Source: Clostridiales bacterium (GTDB taxonomy: Bacteria; Bacillota; Clostridia; Peptostreptococcales; NVVX01). Taken from it: a stretch of 33,426 bases of DNA. Below are positions 23,260 to 32,151 of the stretch, piece after piece; the first letter of the stretch is position 1, and the number at the start of each line of letters is the position of its first letter. Under the pieces are notes generated by a model, which made no database searches, was not told where the DNA came from, and saw nothing but the letters and a program-made list of their open reading frames with translations. The position numbers and the translations under genes are program-made. The DNA is taken from assembly GCA_021129775.1 (NCBI GenBank), contig JAJOKP010000160.1, positions 1-33,426 on the forward strand, in the 5' to 3' direction.

Positions 23260-23910
23260 ATGATTAAATCAAGCTTTAAGTATATTCTAATTGAACTAAA
23301 ACACCATATACCATTTACTGTAATTAGTACAATAGTGGCGCTGTTTATTTTTGGAGTAATTTCAAGAGTTTTTCTTCAGGGGCCATAGTAGGCGAACAGT
23401 GTGGCTGTTGTGGTGGATCTAGTAGCATTGTTGGAAGTTTTTTTCATGCTATGCATCCTCTACCTATGCTATTTAGTGCAATGGCAACAACAGCAATGTT
23501 TTGGAGGCATGAGAAAAAACTAATAAAAGCAATTTTTATTGGGTTTGGAGGGGCGATATTAATTTGTGCAGCAGGAGATATTGTATTACCGTATTTCGGA
23601 AGTTTGCTTATGGGAAAAAACCCAGAGTTGCATATATGTGTATTAGAGCATCCTGAAACAGTAATACCGTTCGCTATTTTAGGAGTAATAATAGGGATTC
23701 TTGCCACAAATAGAATCACAGGAAGGCGGGTTACCTTTTTTTTCGCATAGCGCTCATGTATTTGTTAGTATTTTGGCAACAATGTTCTATTTAACAAGCT
23801 ATGGCGGTGTAGATTTTTTAAGTTACCCAAGTTGTGTCAGTGATATTGTGTTCCCGCTTCTAAAGCAAAATAATAAATTGTTAAAAACTTATAACAACTG
23901 TTGTCATTAG
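23260..23910 (+). pseudogene. Frameshifted membrane-protein gene of unknown family, Cys-rich
   Basis: Three segments in two frames join to one protein. Frame 1 from ATG 23260 gives MIKSSFKYILIELKHHIPFT and one hydrophobic segment, then stops at 23386. The next frame gives SSGAIVGEQCGCCGG followed by FFHAMHPLPMLFSAM and further membrane segments, then stops at 23750. The first frame resumes after an eight-T run (23736-23743) as SHSAHVFVSILATMFYLTSY and ends at 23910 with NNCCH. The shifts lie near T-rich runs. CGCCGG, several His and the CCH terminus suggest metal contact, and the promoter has a Fur-like box; I do not recognise the family. Sequencing error at the T runs or programmed slippage are less likely alternatives. 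Confidence 0.72.
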
Positions 23911-23929
23911 AGCATTAATAAGATATAGT
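23901..23929 (+). promoter_or_regulatory. Promoter of kbl
   Basis: TTGTCA (23901-23906), 17-base spacer, TATAGT (23924-23929), conserved base for base in the key boxes in front of the decayed copy at 11137. It overlaps the last codons of the membrane-protein gene. Confidence 0.6.
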
Positions 23930-23989
23930 TATACATGAATGTAGCGGACAAATAGTCAAATATCACTAACGAATTGGAGGAATAAACAA

Positions 23990-25177
23990 ATGAGCAATGT
24001 ACATGAATTAAAATTCTTAAAAGAGAAAATTGAACAACTAAAAGAAGATGGTGTTTATAGACAGTTACCAGTTTTAGAAGGAGCAAATGAGGCAGAAATT
24101 ATGCTTAACGGTAAGAAAGTAATCAATTTATCGTCAAACAATTACTTAGGTTTTGCAAATCATCCAAAATTAAAACAAGCAGGCATTGAAGCTATAGAAA
24201 AATATGGTGTAGGTTCTGGCGCAGTTAGAACAATAGTTGGAAACATGGATATTCATGAAGAACTAGAAGTTGTATTAGCGGAGTTTAAAAGAGAAGAAGC
24301 AGTCATGGTGTACCAATCAGGTTTTAACTGTAATGCAGGAACCATACAAGCAATTACAGAAAAAGGTGACTTAATAATATCAGATGAACTAAATCACGCA
24401 AGCATAATAGATGGAGTAAGACTAAGTAAAGCAGATAGAGCAGTATACAAACATTGTGATATGGCACATTTAGAAGAAATTTTAAAAGAAAAACGAGACA
24501 ATTACAATACTGTCCTAATTATTACAGATGGGGTATTTAGTATGGATGGAGACATTGCACCATTACCAGAGATAGTAGAACTAGCTGAAAAATACAATGC
24601 ACTGACGTACGTAGATGATGCACACGGATCTGGAGTATTAGGTGAAAGTGGAAGAGGAACAGTAGATCACTTCGGACTACACGGAAGAGTAGACTTTTGC
24701 ATAGGCACACTATCAAAAGCAATTGGAGTCGTAGGTGGATACGTAGCAGGAAGTAACACAATGAAAGAATGGTTAAGTCATAGAGGAAGACCAATTTTAT
24801 TTAGCACATCATTACCGCCAGCAGCAATAGGAGCAATCACTGCTGCGGTTAAACTAATAATGAGTTCAACAGAATATACAGATAAACTTTGGGACAACGC
24901 AAAATACTTTAAAGATAAAATGAGCAAATTAGGATACGACATAGGAAAAAGCGAAACACCAATAACTCCAATAATGATAGGCGAAGAAGCCAAGACAATG
25001 AAATTCAGTAAAACACTATTAGAAAACGGAGTATTTGCATCAGGCATAGTATTCCCTACAGTTGGTAAAGGAACAGGTAGAGTAAGATGCATGGTAACAG
25101 CAGGACACACAAAAGAGCAACTAGACAGAGCAGTAGAGATATTTGAAAGTGTTGGGAAAGAGATGGGCTTGATATAA
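23990..25177 (+). CDS. kbl: Glycine C-acetyltransferase (2-amino-3-ketobutyrate CoA ligase)
   Basis: PLP enzyme of the alpha-oxoamine synthase family that interconverts 2-amino-3-oxobutyrate plus CoA with glycine plus acetyl-CoA, in threonine breakdown. 395 aa. [14 protein letters not shown] (about 46-59), [33 protein letters not shown] with the cofactor Asp/His, and TLSKA with the PLP Lys243 are all present. GGAGG lies nine bases upstream of the ATG. No tdh (threonine dehydrogenase) gene is next to it. A mutated second copy lies 12.8 kb upstream, sharing the promoter and the tail of the preceding gene. A related CoA-acyl/amino-acid condensing activity is a lesser possibility. Confidence 0.92.
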   Translation: MSNVHELKFLKEKIEQLKEDGVYRQLPVLEGANEAEIMLNGKKVINLSSNNYLGFANHPKLKQAGIEAIEKYGVGSGAVRTIVGNMDIHEELEVVLAEFKREEAVMVYQSGFNCNAGTIQAITEKGDLIISDELNHASIIDGVRLSKADRAVYKHCDMAHLEEILKEKRDNYNTVLIITDGVFSMDGDIAPLPEIVELAEKYNALTYVDDAHGSGVLGESGRGTVDHFGLHGRVDFCIGTLSKAIGVVGGYVAGSNTMKEWLSHRGRPILFSTSLPPAAIGAITAAVKLIMSSTEYTDKLWDNAKYFKDKMSKLGYDIGKSETPITPIMIGEEAKTMKFSKTLLENGVFASGIVFPTVGKGTGRVRCMVTAGHTKEQLDRAVEIFESVGKEMGLI

Positions 25178-25299
25178 GGCGGCGAAGTACTGCATTCGTG
25201 AAAGAAGAGTCTTGAAAAAGCAAAAAGTAAATTTTGCTTGTAATTACTAGGAATATGTAAGATAATAGTGTTATTATTGAAATGAAATGAAATTACAGA

Positions 25300-25345
25300 G
25301 TTTGTCGACCCCGCGTAGCGTAAAAACCCCCAGAGGTCGACAAAC
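25300..25345. repeat. Inverted repeat ahead of the CRISPR array, possibly part of the leader
   Basis: GTTTGTCGACC (25300-25310) and its exact complement GGTCGACAAAC (25335-25345) enclose 24 bases containing a C-rich run. It lies about 100 bases before the first repeat. The 25346-25441 stretch is A-rich with a small hairpin CATTCTTG / CAAGAATG, as expected of a leader. Confidence 0.55.
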
Positions 25346-25441
25346 TAAAAACCACCTCAACCCCGCATAACTTCGCCAGAAAGAAAAAAAACAAAGCATT
25401 CTTGAAAAACAAGAATGGCTATTTTAAAACAAAGTGCTAGC

Positions 25442-25803
25442 TTTTAATCGTACCAGAGTGGAATTGAAACTACAGAGTTTCACGCCAGACTAGAGAACGG
25501 CACTATCTTTTAATCGTACCAGAGTGGAATTGAAACGATGAACTAATAGATGATCTATTAGTTCATCTAAAATTTTTAATCGTACCAGAGTGGAATTGAA
25601 ACTCTACTAATATCTGCTTCACTAAAATTGACACCTGTATCCTTTTAATCGTACCAGAGTGGAATTAAAACGGTCCCACTCTAACGTGTCTAGATAATCA
25701 AGAACTGATTTTAATCGTACCAGAGTGGAATTGAAACCTATTCTGCACTTGTCTTAATCCGATTTCTTCAACCCTCTTAATCGTATCAGATCAGGTAGTA
25801 TAG
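25442..25803 (+). CRISPR. CRISPR array, five good repeats plus one degenerate, no cas genes in window
   Basis: 29-bp repeats beginning TTTTAATCGTACCAGAG and ending TGGAATTGAAAC at 25442, 25508, 25574, 25643 and 25709; the fourth has one change (AATTAAAAC). A sixth at 25775 matches only in its first 16 bases with two changes and then decays. Spacers are 37, 37, 40, 37 and 37 bp. The ATTGAAAC 3' end is typical of type I-B repeats in Clostridia and gives the direction left to right, with the worn repeat at the far end as usual. Spacer 2 (25537-25573) begins with a 31-base palindrome. Confidence 0.96.
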
Positions 25804-25931
25804 AGGGCGATTCTTTCTGTACTTCACAAATGAGTTCGCAGATTTCAAAATCCAGTTGAAGAACAAAAACATTTACAAATAGTGCAATATTGAATACAAT
25901 AGATGGATATTAACTAACTGGTGGTGCTTTA

Positions 25932-26344
25932 ATGCGTAAAATGCTAAATGAAGAGCAAATTCTGAGGTAAATTGAATATTGGGTAGAATCATCGGAAGAT
26001 GACTACAAAGCAATGAATAACTCGTATGCTAGTAAAGATTATGTTTGGTCATTGTTCATTGGACATTTAGCGATAGAAAAATTATTAAAAGCAGTATACT
26101 CAAAAAAAGTGAAAAAATTGCTCCAAGAATTCATAACTTGTTAAAACTAGCGGTCGACTCTAAGATGAATTTAACTGAAGAGAGAGAAGATATACTAGAT
26201 AAAATAACTACTTTTAATATAAATGCTAGGTATCCAGACTATAAGAAAAAGTTCGGTGATAGATGTACTTCTGGATACACAAAACAAAGTATAGAAAAAA
26301 TTAAGGAGTTGAGAACATGGCTATTGAGTCACTTGGAAAAATAA
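25932..26344 (+). pseudogene. Broken HEPN-domain gene (toxin half of a HEPN-MNT pair)
   Basis: From ATG 25932 the frame reads MRKMLNEEQILR, a TAA stop at 25968-25970, then continues as IEYWVESSEDDYKAMNNSY and GHLAIEKLLKAVYSKK. A frameshift in an A-rich run near 26105-26120 moves the reading to the frame that ends at 26344 with IAPRIHNLLKLA and FNINARYPDY. IEKLLKA, RIHNLL and ARYPD are the standard HEPN blocks, so this is one former gene of about 137 codons with two lesions. The open part starting at 26045 is only a fragment and out of frame with the N-terminal half. Confidence 0.8.
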
Positions 26345-26634
26345 CTGAAGCAGTGGATAAATATGTAGCGAAGATTTTAGAAAAAGATGCACGAATAATA
26401 GAAGTCTACTTGTATGGTTCTTTTGTAAAAGGAATAAAAAATGAAACAAGTGATATTGATATAGCTATAGTACTAGATGGTCTAAAAATTGATGTGTTTG
26501 AGGAGCAACTTAAATATATGAAATACAGAAGAAGCATAGATATGCGAATTGAGCCTCATATTTTCATGCGAAGTGAATTAGAGGATAATTTATTATGGCA
26601 AAGTACTAAAGACGATTTAGTAAAGGTTGCCTAG
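26317..26634 (+). CDS. MNT-type nucleotidyltransferase (partner of HEPN)
   Basis: A 105-aa minimal nucleotidyltransferase. Gly34-Ser35 in YLYGSFVKG and Asp46/Asp48 in SDIDIAIV form the GS-x-DxD metal and nucleotide site. In characterised HEPN-MNT (HepT-MntA) systems such proteins add AMP to the HEPN toxin and silence it. It overlaps the end of the HEPN gene by 28 nt, with AAGGAG before its ATG, the usual toxin-antitoxin coupling. Because the HEPN gene is broken, this antitoxin-like half is left alone. The catalytic residues look intact. Confidence 0.88.
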   Translation: MAIESLGKITEAVDKYVAKILEKDARIIEVYLYGSFVKGIKNETSDIDIAIVLDGLKIDVFEEQLKYMKYRRSIDMRIEPHIFMRSELEDNLLWQSTKDDLVKVA

Positions 26635-26828
26635 TTATAGTATAGTTAACTTGCGAAGGAATAGCGACACGTTGCCCAAGCACATTGTTTCAAGTGCGAG
26701 TATTGTGAAGACACTTAAGAATGCCAGTCATTTGTATTGGAGTTATCTAAGACTTAAAAAACCAACATGGAAGTAACATACTAGTAAGTATTCTGGTGAA
26801 TGAACTACTTCGAAAGGAGTGGAAAAAG

Positions 26829-27083
26829 ATGTATGACTATACTATTTGCAGGCACGCTGATGAAGAAATTTTTGTTAAGCAATGTATTGCAATGGAGAAG
26901 AATATTTCTGGTATCGTAAAAGATAAATTGCTGATAGATGTCGACGAAAGTAAAATTCAAATATATACATTAAAAGGTAAAGAGATTATAATACACAATT
27001 CCTACTACATTGACGCAGTCTATGTTAAATCAGAAATTGATTTAGCGCCATACTTTAGTGAAAAGACAAATAAAATGAAATAA
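26829..27083 (+). CDS. Small hypothetical protein
   Basis: 84 aa from ATG 26829, which has AAAGGAG nine bases upstream; the frame is open from an earlier ATG at 26796 without a ribosome site. No family recognised. The sequence has a His/Cys near the start (TICRHADEE), a patterned helix, and then strand-rich KIQIYTLKGKEIIIHNSYY, so it is probably a small soluble alpha/beta protein. It sits between the HEPN-MNT pair and an AlbA_2 protein, in an accessory region. The translation is even in composition and has a proper start, so it is probably real. Confidence 0.55.
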   Translation: MYDYTICRHADEEIFVKQCIAMEKNISGIVKDKLLIDVDESKIQIYTLKGKEIIIHNSYYIDAVYVKSEIDLAPYFSEKTNKMK

Positions 27084-27171
27084 GAACGTTGAAATGGCAT
27101 TTGTATTTCATTTTATATAAAGGAATTAGTTAATCAATATAGAAAAGTACATAGATAAGGGTGGGTGAAAT

Positions 27172-28320
27172 ATGGATAACGCAAAAATAAAGCAATTGAT
27201 AAAAAACGGTGAGAATGTATATGTTGAATTTAAAAAAGAGATAAACAAGTCGTTCGCTGAAGAAGTAGTTTCTTTCCTCAATACTGAAGGAGGAACGATT
27301 TTAATTGGCGTTGATGATAACGGTGAAGTCGTTGGTATAAATAAGAATTTAGAAGAAATAATAATAAATATTTGTAGAGACTCAGTGATACCCGCAATCT
27401 ATCCAACATACTTAGAACAGGTATATGAGGGTAAAAAAATTGCGATTATAAACATAGAAAGAGGAAACAACAAACCATATTACACCATTAGTAACAAGTA
27501 CTATATTAGAGTTGGAAGTACTAAAAGGATAGCTACAAAAGATGAACTATTGAGACTCTTTGAAGTGAGCGGAGCATTTCACTTTGATATTTCTGGAACT
27601 AAGGGAACTGGAATAAAAGATTTGAATATTGATGAAATTCGAGATTTTTTTATGAGCTATAATGCATTTGACCTTTATGAAGAAGAAAAAGAAAATGTTA
27701 AAAGAATACTTATTAATGCTGATATATTAAAAGAAAGTGACAATGAGATTTTATGCACAGTAGGAGGTCTATTAATTTTTGGGAAAAGACCTGAAAAAAA
27801 TCTATTTCAAAGTGGAATATCATTCGCACATTTTGATGGGAATGATGTTAGTGTAAGTTTAATTGATAAAAAAGAAATTTGTGGAAGAATGAAAGATGTC
27901 GTAGATCAGACAATGACCGTAATAAAGAATAATCTTATAATAAGCTCAACAATTGAAGGTGCTTTAAGGAAAGATGTATATGAGTATGAAGATGTTGTGC
28001 TAAGAGAAGCGATAGTAAATGCTCTAGTTCATAGAAATTACAGCATACAAGGTTCAAAGATTAGAATTCTCTTATTTGATGATAGAATCGAATTTCACAG
28101 CCCTGGAAGAATTCCTAATACAATAACAATTGAAAAGATGAAAATAGGTGTTTCATATGCAAGAAATCCATTTCTTGTAAAATATATGGAGAACATGAGA
28201 TATATTGATAAGCTAGGAAGAGGAATACCAATGATATTTGCTAATGCAAAAAGACTAAACAGAAAGCAACCGAAATTAGAAATGTCAGGCGAAGAATTTA
28301 TTCTAACTTTGTATAGATGA
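27172..28320 (+). CDS. AlbA_2/Schlafen-like ATP-binding putative regulator
   Basis: A 382-aa protein. The N-terminal AlbA_2 (Schlafen-like) domain spans about 10-125 with YVEFKKEINKSFAEEVVSFL and NTEGGTILIGVDDNG. The C-terminal HATPase_c_4 domain is shown by LREAIVNALVHRNYSIQGS near 282 and LGRGIPMIFANAKRL near 348. Such proteins are called putative transcriptional regulators or ATP-dependent helicases, and are common in islands and defence regions. Start ATG with GGGTGGG upstream. No partner gene with an evident function is attached; the B12 operon downstream has its own promoter and riboswitch. Confidence 0.85.
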   Translation: MDNAKIKQLIKNGENVYVEFKKEINKSFAEEVVSFLNTEGGTILIGVDDNGEVVGINKNLEEIIINICRDSVIPAIYPTYLEQVYEGKKIAIINIERGNNKPYYTISNKYYIRVGSTKRIATKDELLRLFEVSGAFHFDISGTKGTGIKDLNIDEIRDFFMSYNAFDLYEEEKENVKRILINADILKESDNEILCTVGGLLIFGKRPEKNLFQSGISFAHFDGNDVSVSLIDKKEICGRMKDVVDQTMTVIKNNLIISSTIEGALRKDVYEYEDVVLREAIVNALVHRNYSIQGSKIRILLFDDRIEFHSPGRIPNTITIEKMKIGVSYARNPFLVKYMENMRYIDKLGRGIPMIFANAKRLNRKQPKLEMSGEEFILTLYR

Positions 28321-28382
28321 AGTAGGAGAACAGCTTGTCAATCTACATAGTGGTAGATAAACTATCTTGACAAACACCTCTA

Positions 28383-28411
28383 TTGACCAACCAAACAAAA
28401 TAAACTAAAAT
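28383..28411 (+). promoter_or_regulatory. Promoter of the cobalamin operon
   Basis: TTGACC (28383-28388), 17-base spacer, TAAAAT (28406-28411), placing the start of transcription right at the 5' end of the riboswitch. Confidence 0.75.
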
Positions 28412-28420
28412 AGATATAAC

Positions 28421-28572
28421 AACAGTAGGTGTATTTAAATACTTAATAGGGAATTGAGCAAAAATCTCAAGCTGCCCCAGCAACCGTAATGCTGATGAAA
28501 ATCACGAACCACTGCTTTTAGCGGGAAGGGTGATTAGTAAAATGAAGCTAAGCCGGTAGACCTGCCACTGTT
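28421..28572 (+). ncRNA. Cobalamin (B12) riboswitch aptamer
   Basis: Closing stem P1 is AACAGT (28421-28426) with ACTGTT (28567-28572). The core shows GGGAAT, the conserved GCTGCCCCAGCAACCGTAAT block and the B12 box AGCCGGTAGACCTGCC (28551-28566). These are the diagnostic elements of the AdoCbl-type riboswitch. It lies in the leader of cbiP and should turn the operon down when cobalamin is plentiful, through the terminator at 28624. Confidence 0.95.
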
Positions 28573-28623
28573 AGCGTAGTATCTCCTGGGAGTGAGAACA
28601 AACTATCGGTATAGTGCTGACTA

Positions 28624-28651
28624 GTTCATTCCTTTGGGATGGACTTTTTTT
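28624..28651 (+). terminator. Riboswitch-controlled terminator
   Basis: GTTCATTCC pairs with GGGATGGAC (9 bp, two G-U) over a three-base loop, followed by seven T. It lies between the B12 aptamer and the cbiP start. Confidence 0.9.
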
Positions 28652-28669
28652 AATGGAAGAAGGTTGGTT

Positions 28670-30127
28670 ATGGCAAAAATAATGATTCAAGGAACAGGTT
28701 CTAGCGTAGGAAAATCTGTAATAACAGCAGCGCTACTTAGGATTTTTCATCAAGATGGATATAAAGTTGTGCCATACAAATCTCAGAACATGTCTAACAA
28801 CTCTTTCGTGACTGTGGAGGGAGATGAGATGGGACGAGCGCAGGTACTTCAAGCTTATGCAGCAAAAATAAGACCGCATTGTATTATGAATCCAATATTA
28901 ATAAAACCATCTGGTGATGTAAACGCACAATTAATTGTTAATGGTAAAGTAGAAGGTAATTTTTCGGCAAGTGAATATGATAAAATGAAGCCAAAGTTTA
29001 GAAAAATGATAAAAGAACAAATTGAGGAACTTGAAAGCGAATATGATATTGTTGTAATAGAGGGAGCAGGAAGCCCGGCAGAAATAAACCTTAGAAAAAA
29101 CGACATTGTAAATATGGGACTTGCAACTATGATGAATTGTCCAGTTGTACTTATAGGTGACATTGATAAAGGAGGAGTCTTTGCATCTATTTACGGTACG
29201 GTAAAGCTTCTTGCTAAAGAAGAACAAGATTTAATCAAGGGAACAATAATTAACAAATTCCGTGGAGATGTTAACTTACTGCTTCCTGGTATTAAACAGA
29301 TTGAAGAGCTGATTTCTAAAGAAAACCTAGGTGTTATTCCGTATTATTATTTTGACGTTGAAGAAGAAGATGGAGTTGCAATATATAAAAAAGAAATCAC
29401 AAATGCCATTGATATTGCAGTAATTAGATTACCACATTTGTCTAATCACTCTGACTTTGAAGCTCTTAAATATGAAGAAGACGTATCGACTAGATTTGTA
29501 AGAAATGCAAGTGAATTAGGTTCGCCGGATATACTTATTCTACCAGGTAGTAAGAACACAATATTTGACTTGGAATGGATTAAAAGTACAGGATTATTTG
29601 ATAAAATCAATGAATTAGATAAAACAATAATTTTTGGAATATGTGGCGGGTACCAAATGCTAGGTGAAGAGATTTTTGATGAACTACATATTGAAGGAAA
29701 AACAAGCTACATTAAGGGATTTGATAAAATACCAATGAAAACGGAGATGGAACCTGTTAAAGTAACTGTTCAAGTTTCGGGTAATTTAACAGAAGATGAG
29801 AATATTAAAATATATGGATATGAAATTCATATGGGAAGATCAATTTTCACTAAGAATGTAGACAACTTATTTATTATGAATAATAGGGAGAATGAAGGCT
29901 ATGTTTCTGAAGATGAAAAAACATATGGAACGTATGTGCATGGAGTGTTTGACAGTCCATCTTTTAGACAGCTTTTCCTAAACTCAATTAGAAGAAAAAA
30001 AGGCATTGCAGAAAAAGACAGCGTTGATTATGAAGTTATCAGAGAAGAAAGCTTAGACAAGTTGGCGGATATAGTAAGAGAGAATGTTGACATAGACAAA
30101 ATTTATGAAATTATGGGTGTGAAATGA
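28670..30127 (+). CDS. cbiP: Cobyric acid synthase (glutamine-dependent)
   Basis: Amidates four side-chain carboxylates of adenosylcobyrinate diamide using glutamine and ATP. N-terminal P-loop GTGSSVGKS at residues 8-16 with QNMSNNSFVT following; C-terminal class I-like amidotransferase domain with Cys325 in GICGGYQMLG and His424 in GTYVHGVF. 485 aa, the family norm. The frame is open from a TTG at 28634 inside the terminator hairpin; ATG 28670, which begins the canonical MAKIMIQGTGS, is chosen. The last codons overlap cbiB by 4 nt (ATGA). Confidence 0.96.
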   Translation: MAKIMIQGTGSSVGKSVITAALLRIFHQDGYKVVPYKSQNMSNNSFVTVEGDEMGRAQVLQAYAAKIRPHCIMNPILIKPSGDVNAQLIVNGKVEGNFSASEYDKMKPKFRKMIKEQIEELESEYDIVVIEGAGSPAEINLRKNDIVNMGLATMMNCPVVLIGDIDKGGVFASIYGTVKLLAKEEQDLIKGTIINKFRGDVNLLLPGIKQIEELISKENLGVIPYYYFDVEEEDGVAIYKKEITNAIDIAVIRLPHLSNHSDFEALKYEEDVSTRFVRNASELGSPDILILPGSKNTIFDLEWIKSTGLFDKINELDKTIIFGICGGYQMLGEEIFDELHIEGKTSYIKGFDKIPMKTEMEPVKVTVQVSGNLTEDENIKIYGYEIHMGRSIFTKNVDNLFIMNNRENEGYVSEDEKTYGTYVHGVFDSPSFRQLFLNSIRRKKGIAEKDSVDYEVIREESLDKLADIVRENVDIDKIYEIMGVK

Positions 30128-31035
30128 GATATTTAATTGTTTTAGTATTAGACATTGTTTTTGGTGATCCCAATTGGTTAATGCATCCAGTTCAAGTAAT
30201 TGGAAGCTTAGTCAACCGACTAGAGCTGTTTTTAAGAAAAAACGCAACGAAAATATCCTTAAAAGTCAAAGGGTTATCTTTAGTTTTAATTGTATCAGGA
30301 TTATCATATTTAGTCCCTTATTTAATATTAAATATTCCATACATTAATGCATTTGCATGGTACTATTTTGCATGGACAGGCATCAGTGTAAACAGCTTAT
30401 ATAAGCATTCAAATCATGTTTTAAAGGGATTAAGCAATAACTTAGAGTCAGGGCAAAAAGCACTTAGTATGATAGTAAGTAGAGAAACCAATAGCCTTAG
30501 AGAAACTGAAGTTATTAAAGCGACCGTAGAAACTGTAGCGGAAAACACTAGTGATGGAATTATAGCTCCATTGTTTTATCTATTTATTGGTGGTGTTCCA
30601 CTTATGATGATGTATAAGGCAGTAAATACAATGGATGCAATGATTGGAAATAAGAGTGATAAGTATATTGATTTTGGATATTTTGCAGCTAAAATAGACG
30701 ATTTAATGAATTTAGTTCCTGCTAGAATAACAGCTGTTTTATTAGTTGTAAGTGCTTTTATTTTAAAGCTAGATGATATGAGAGCAATAGACACTATTTT
30801 AAAAAATGCAAAAAAACATGCAAGCCCGAATGCAGGATATCCTGAAAGTGCAGTGGCTGGAGCACTTAATATACAATTGGGCGGTCCTAGTTATTATCAT
30901 GGGAAACTATATGATAAAGCAAGCCTAGGAGAACCTATAAGAGAAATCGAAATAGGAGATATTAAAAAAACACAAAAAATGATGACAATAGCTGCTTTGT
31001 TTGCAGTAACATTCATGAGTTTTTTTGCGTGGTAA
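30124..31035 (+). CDS. cbiB: Adenosylcobinamide-phosphate synthase
   Basis: Membrane enzyme that attaches the aminopropanol (phosphate) arm to adenosylcobyric acid. 303 aa with several hydrophobic segments. The family blocks are FGDPNWLMHPVQVIGSLVNR at the N-terminus, ENTSDGIIAPLFY near 140 and SPNAGYPESAVAGALNIQLG near 235. It overlaps cbiP by ATGA and is followed after 12 bases by the gene for the aminopropanol phosphate-forming enzyme, its substrate supplier. Confidence 0.95.
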   Translation: MRYLIVLVLDIVFGDPNWLMHPVQVIGSLVNRLELFLRKNATKISLKVKGLSLVLIVSGLSYLVPYLILNIPYINAFAWYYFAWTGISVNSLYKHSNHVLKGLSNNLESGQKALSMIVSRETNSLRETEVIKATVETVAENTSDGIIAPLFYLFIGGVPLMMMYKAVNTMDAMIGNKSDKYIDFGYFAAKIDDLMNLVPARITAVLLVVSAFILKLDDMRAIDTILKNAKKHASPNAGYPESAVAGALNIQLGGPSYYHGKLYDKASLGEPIREIEIGDIKKTQKMMTIAALFAVTFMSFFAW

Positions 31036-31047
31036 GGAGAGGGTTAA

Positions 31048-32115
31048 ATGCATGGTGGAGATATTTACTCAAATGAGCACCCAAGTGGTAGAAATCTGAT
31101 TGATTTTAGTTCAAATAGCAACCCTTATGGACCACCAGATGGAGTGAAAAATAATTTGAATCTGGCATTAGAGCATGCGCAGAAATATCCAGATATTGAG
31201 TACCGTTTGCTAAAAGAAGAAATTCGCAAATATCATGAACTAAAAAAGAGCAATCTTATTCTAGGAAATGGAGCAGGAGAAGTTATAGATTTGGCTGTAA
31301 AGAGAGTGAAATTACTACTAATTCTAAATCCCGCATATTCAGAATACGAAGAGAGCGCTAAACGTTATGGCGTTAAGGTGTTTCATTCAAAGTACAAGCA
31401 TTGTATTGTTGAGGATAAAAGATATGGGCTTGAGATTAATGAAGAAGATTTTTGGGATGAATTTAGTCTAGTAGACGCATTAGCTTTAGCTCATCCAAAC
31501 AATCCTGACGGAAATGTACTTGATTTAAACAAAATGCGTAAAATCATCGATTTTGCAAAGAAGAATAAGAAAAAAATTATTGTTGATGAAACATTCTTTG
31601 ACTACACCAATAATCAGCTGTCTTTCGTATCATTTTTAGAAGAAGATGTCGATTTAATAGTTATTAAAGCTATTACAAAATTTTATGGGTTACCAGGTAT
31701 TAGATTCGGTTATGGTCTGTGTAGCAAAGAGAATATTTCCGAGGAAATAATAAAATATCAAAGACCTTGGAATATTAACGCTTTTGCTGATAAATTTACG
31801 ATTATTTGTTTAAATGACAATGAGTACAAAACAAGAATGAACAATATTAATAAAAAAGAAAGGGGTTGGCTGACAAATGAATTAACCAAGTTAAATACAG
31901 TAAAACGTGTATACTGTAGTCAAGGCAATTATATTCTTTTAATGTTAAAAAATATGAAAGCGAGTGATCTAAAAACGAAGTTGATTGAAAGAGGGATATT
32001 AATTAGAAATTGTGATAACTACATGGGATTAAATGAGTATTTTATAAGGGTTGCTGTTAAAAAGCGTGAAGACAATTTTAAGCTATTAGAGGAAATGAAG
32101 AATTTATTGCAATAA
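31048..32115 (+). CDS. cobD: Threonine-phosphate decarboxylase (CobD, aminotransferase fold)
   Basis: PLP enzyme of the class I/II aminotransferase fold that makes (R)-1-amino-2-propanol phosphate for CbiB. 355 aa. IDFSSNSNPYGPP (about 18-30) is the CobD opening, LGNGAGEVIDL the cofactor phosphate loop, AHPNNPDGN near 150, and AITKFYGLPGIRFGYG with PLP Lys211. Histidinol-phosphate aminotransferase has the same fold; the position between cbiB and a B12 salvage pair decides for CobD. Ribosome site GGAGAGG precedes the ATG. Confidence 0.9.
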   Translation: MHGGDIYSNEHPSGRNLIDFSSNSNPYGPPDGVKNNLNLALEHAQKYPDIEYRLLKEEIRKYHELKKSNLILGNGAGEVIDLAVKRVKLLLILNPAYSEYEESAKRYGVKVFHSKYKHCIVEDKRYGLEINEEDFWDEFSLVDALALAHPNNPDGNVLDLNKMRKIIDFAKKNKKKIIVDETFFDYTNNQLSFVSFLEEDVDLIVIKAITKFYGLPGIRFGYGLCSKENISEEIIKYQRPWNINAFADKFTIICLNDNEYKTRMNNINKKERGWLTNELTKLNTVKRVYCSQGNYILLMLKNMKASDLKTKLIERGILIRNCDNYMGLNEYFIRVAVKKREDNFKLLEEMKNLLQ

Positions 32116-32151
32116 TATATCTAAATAAAACAAAAAAGCGAGGTAACAACG

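Noticed and set aside
25217-25240. AAGCAAAA / TTTTGCTT hairpin after kbl as terminator
   Set aside because: AT-rich stem without a following T run; too weak to call.
26045-26344. 99-codon frame read as an independent gene
   Set aside because: It is the C-terminal part of the frameshifted HEPN gene; its first residues are out of frame with the true domain.
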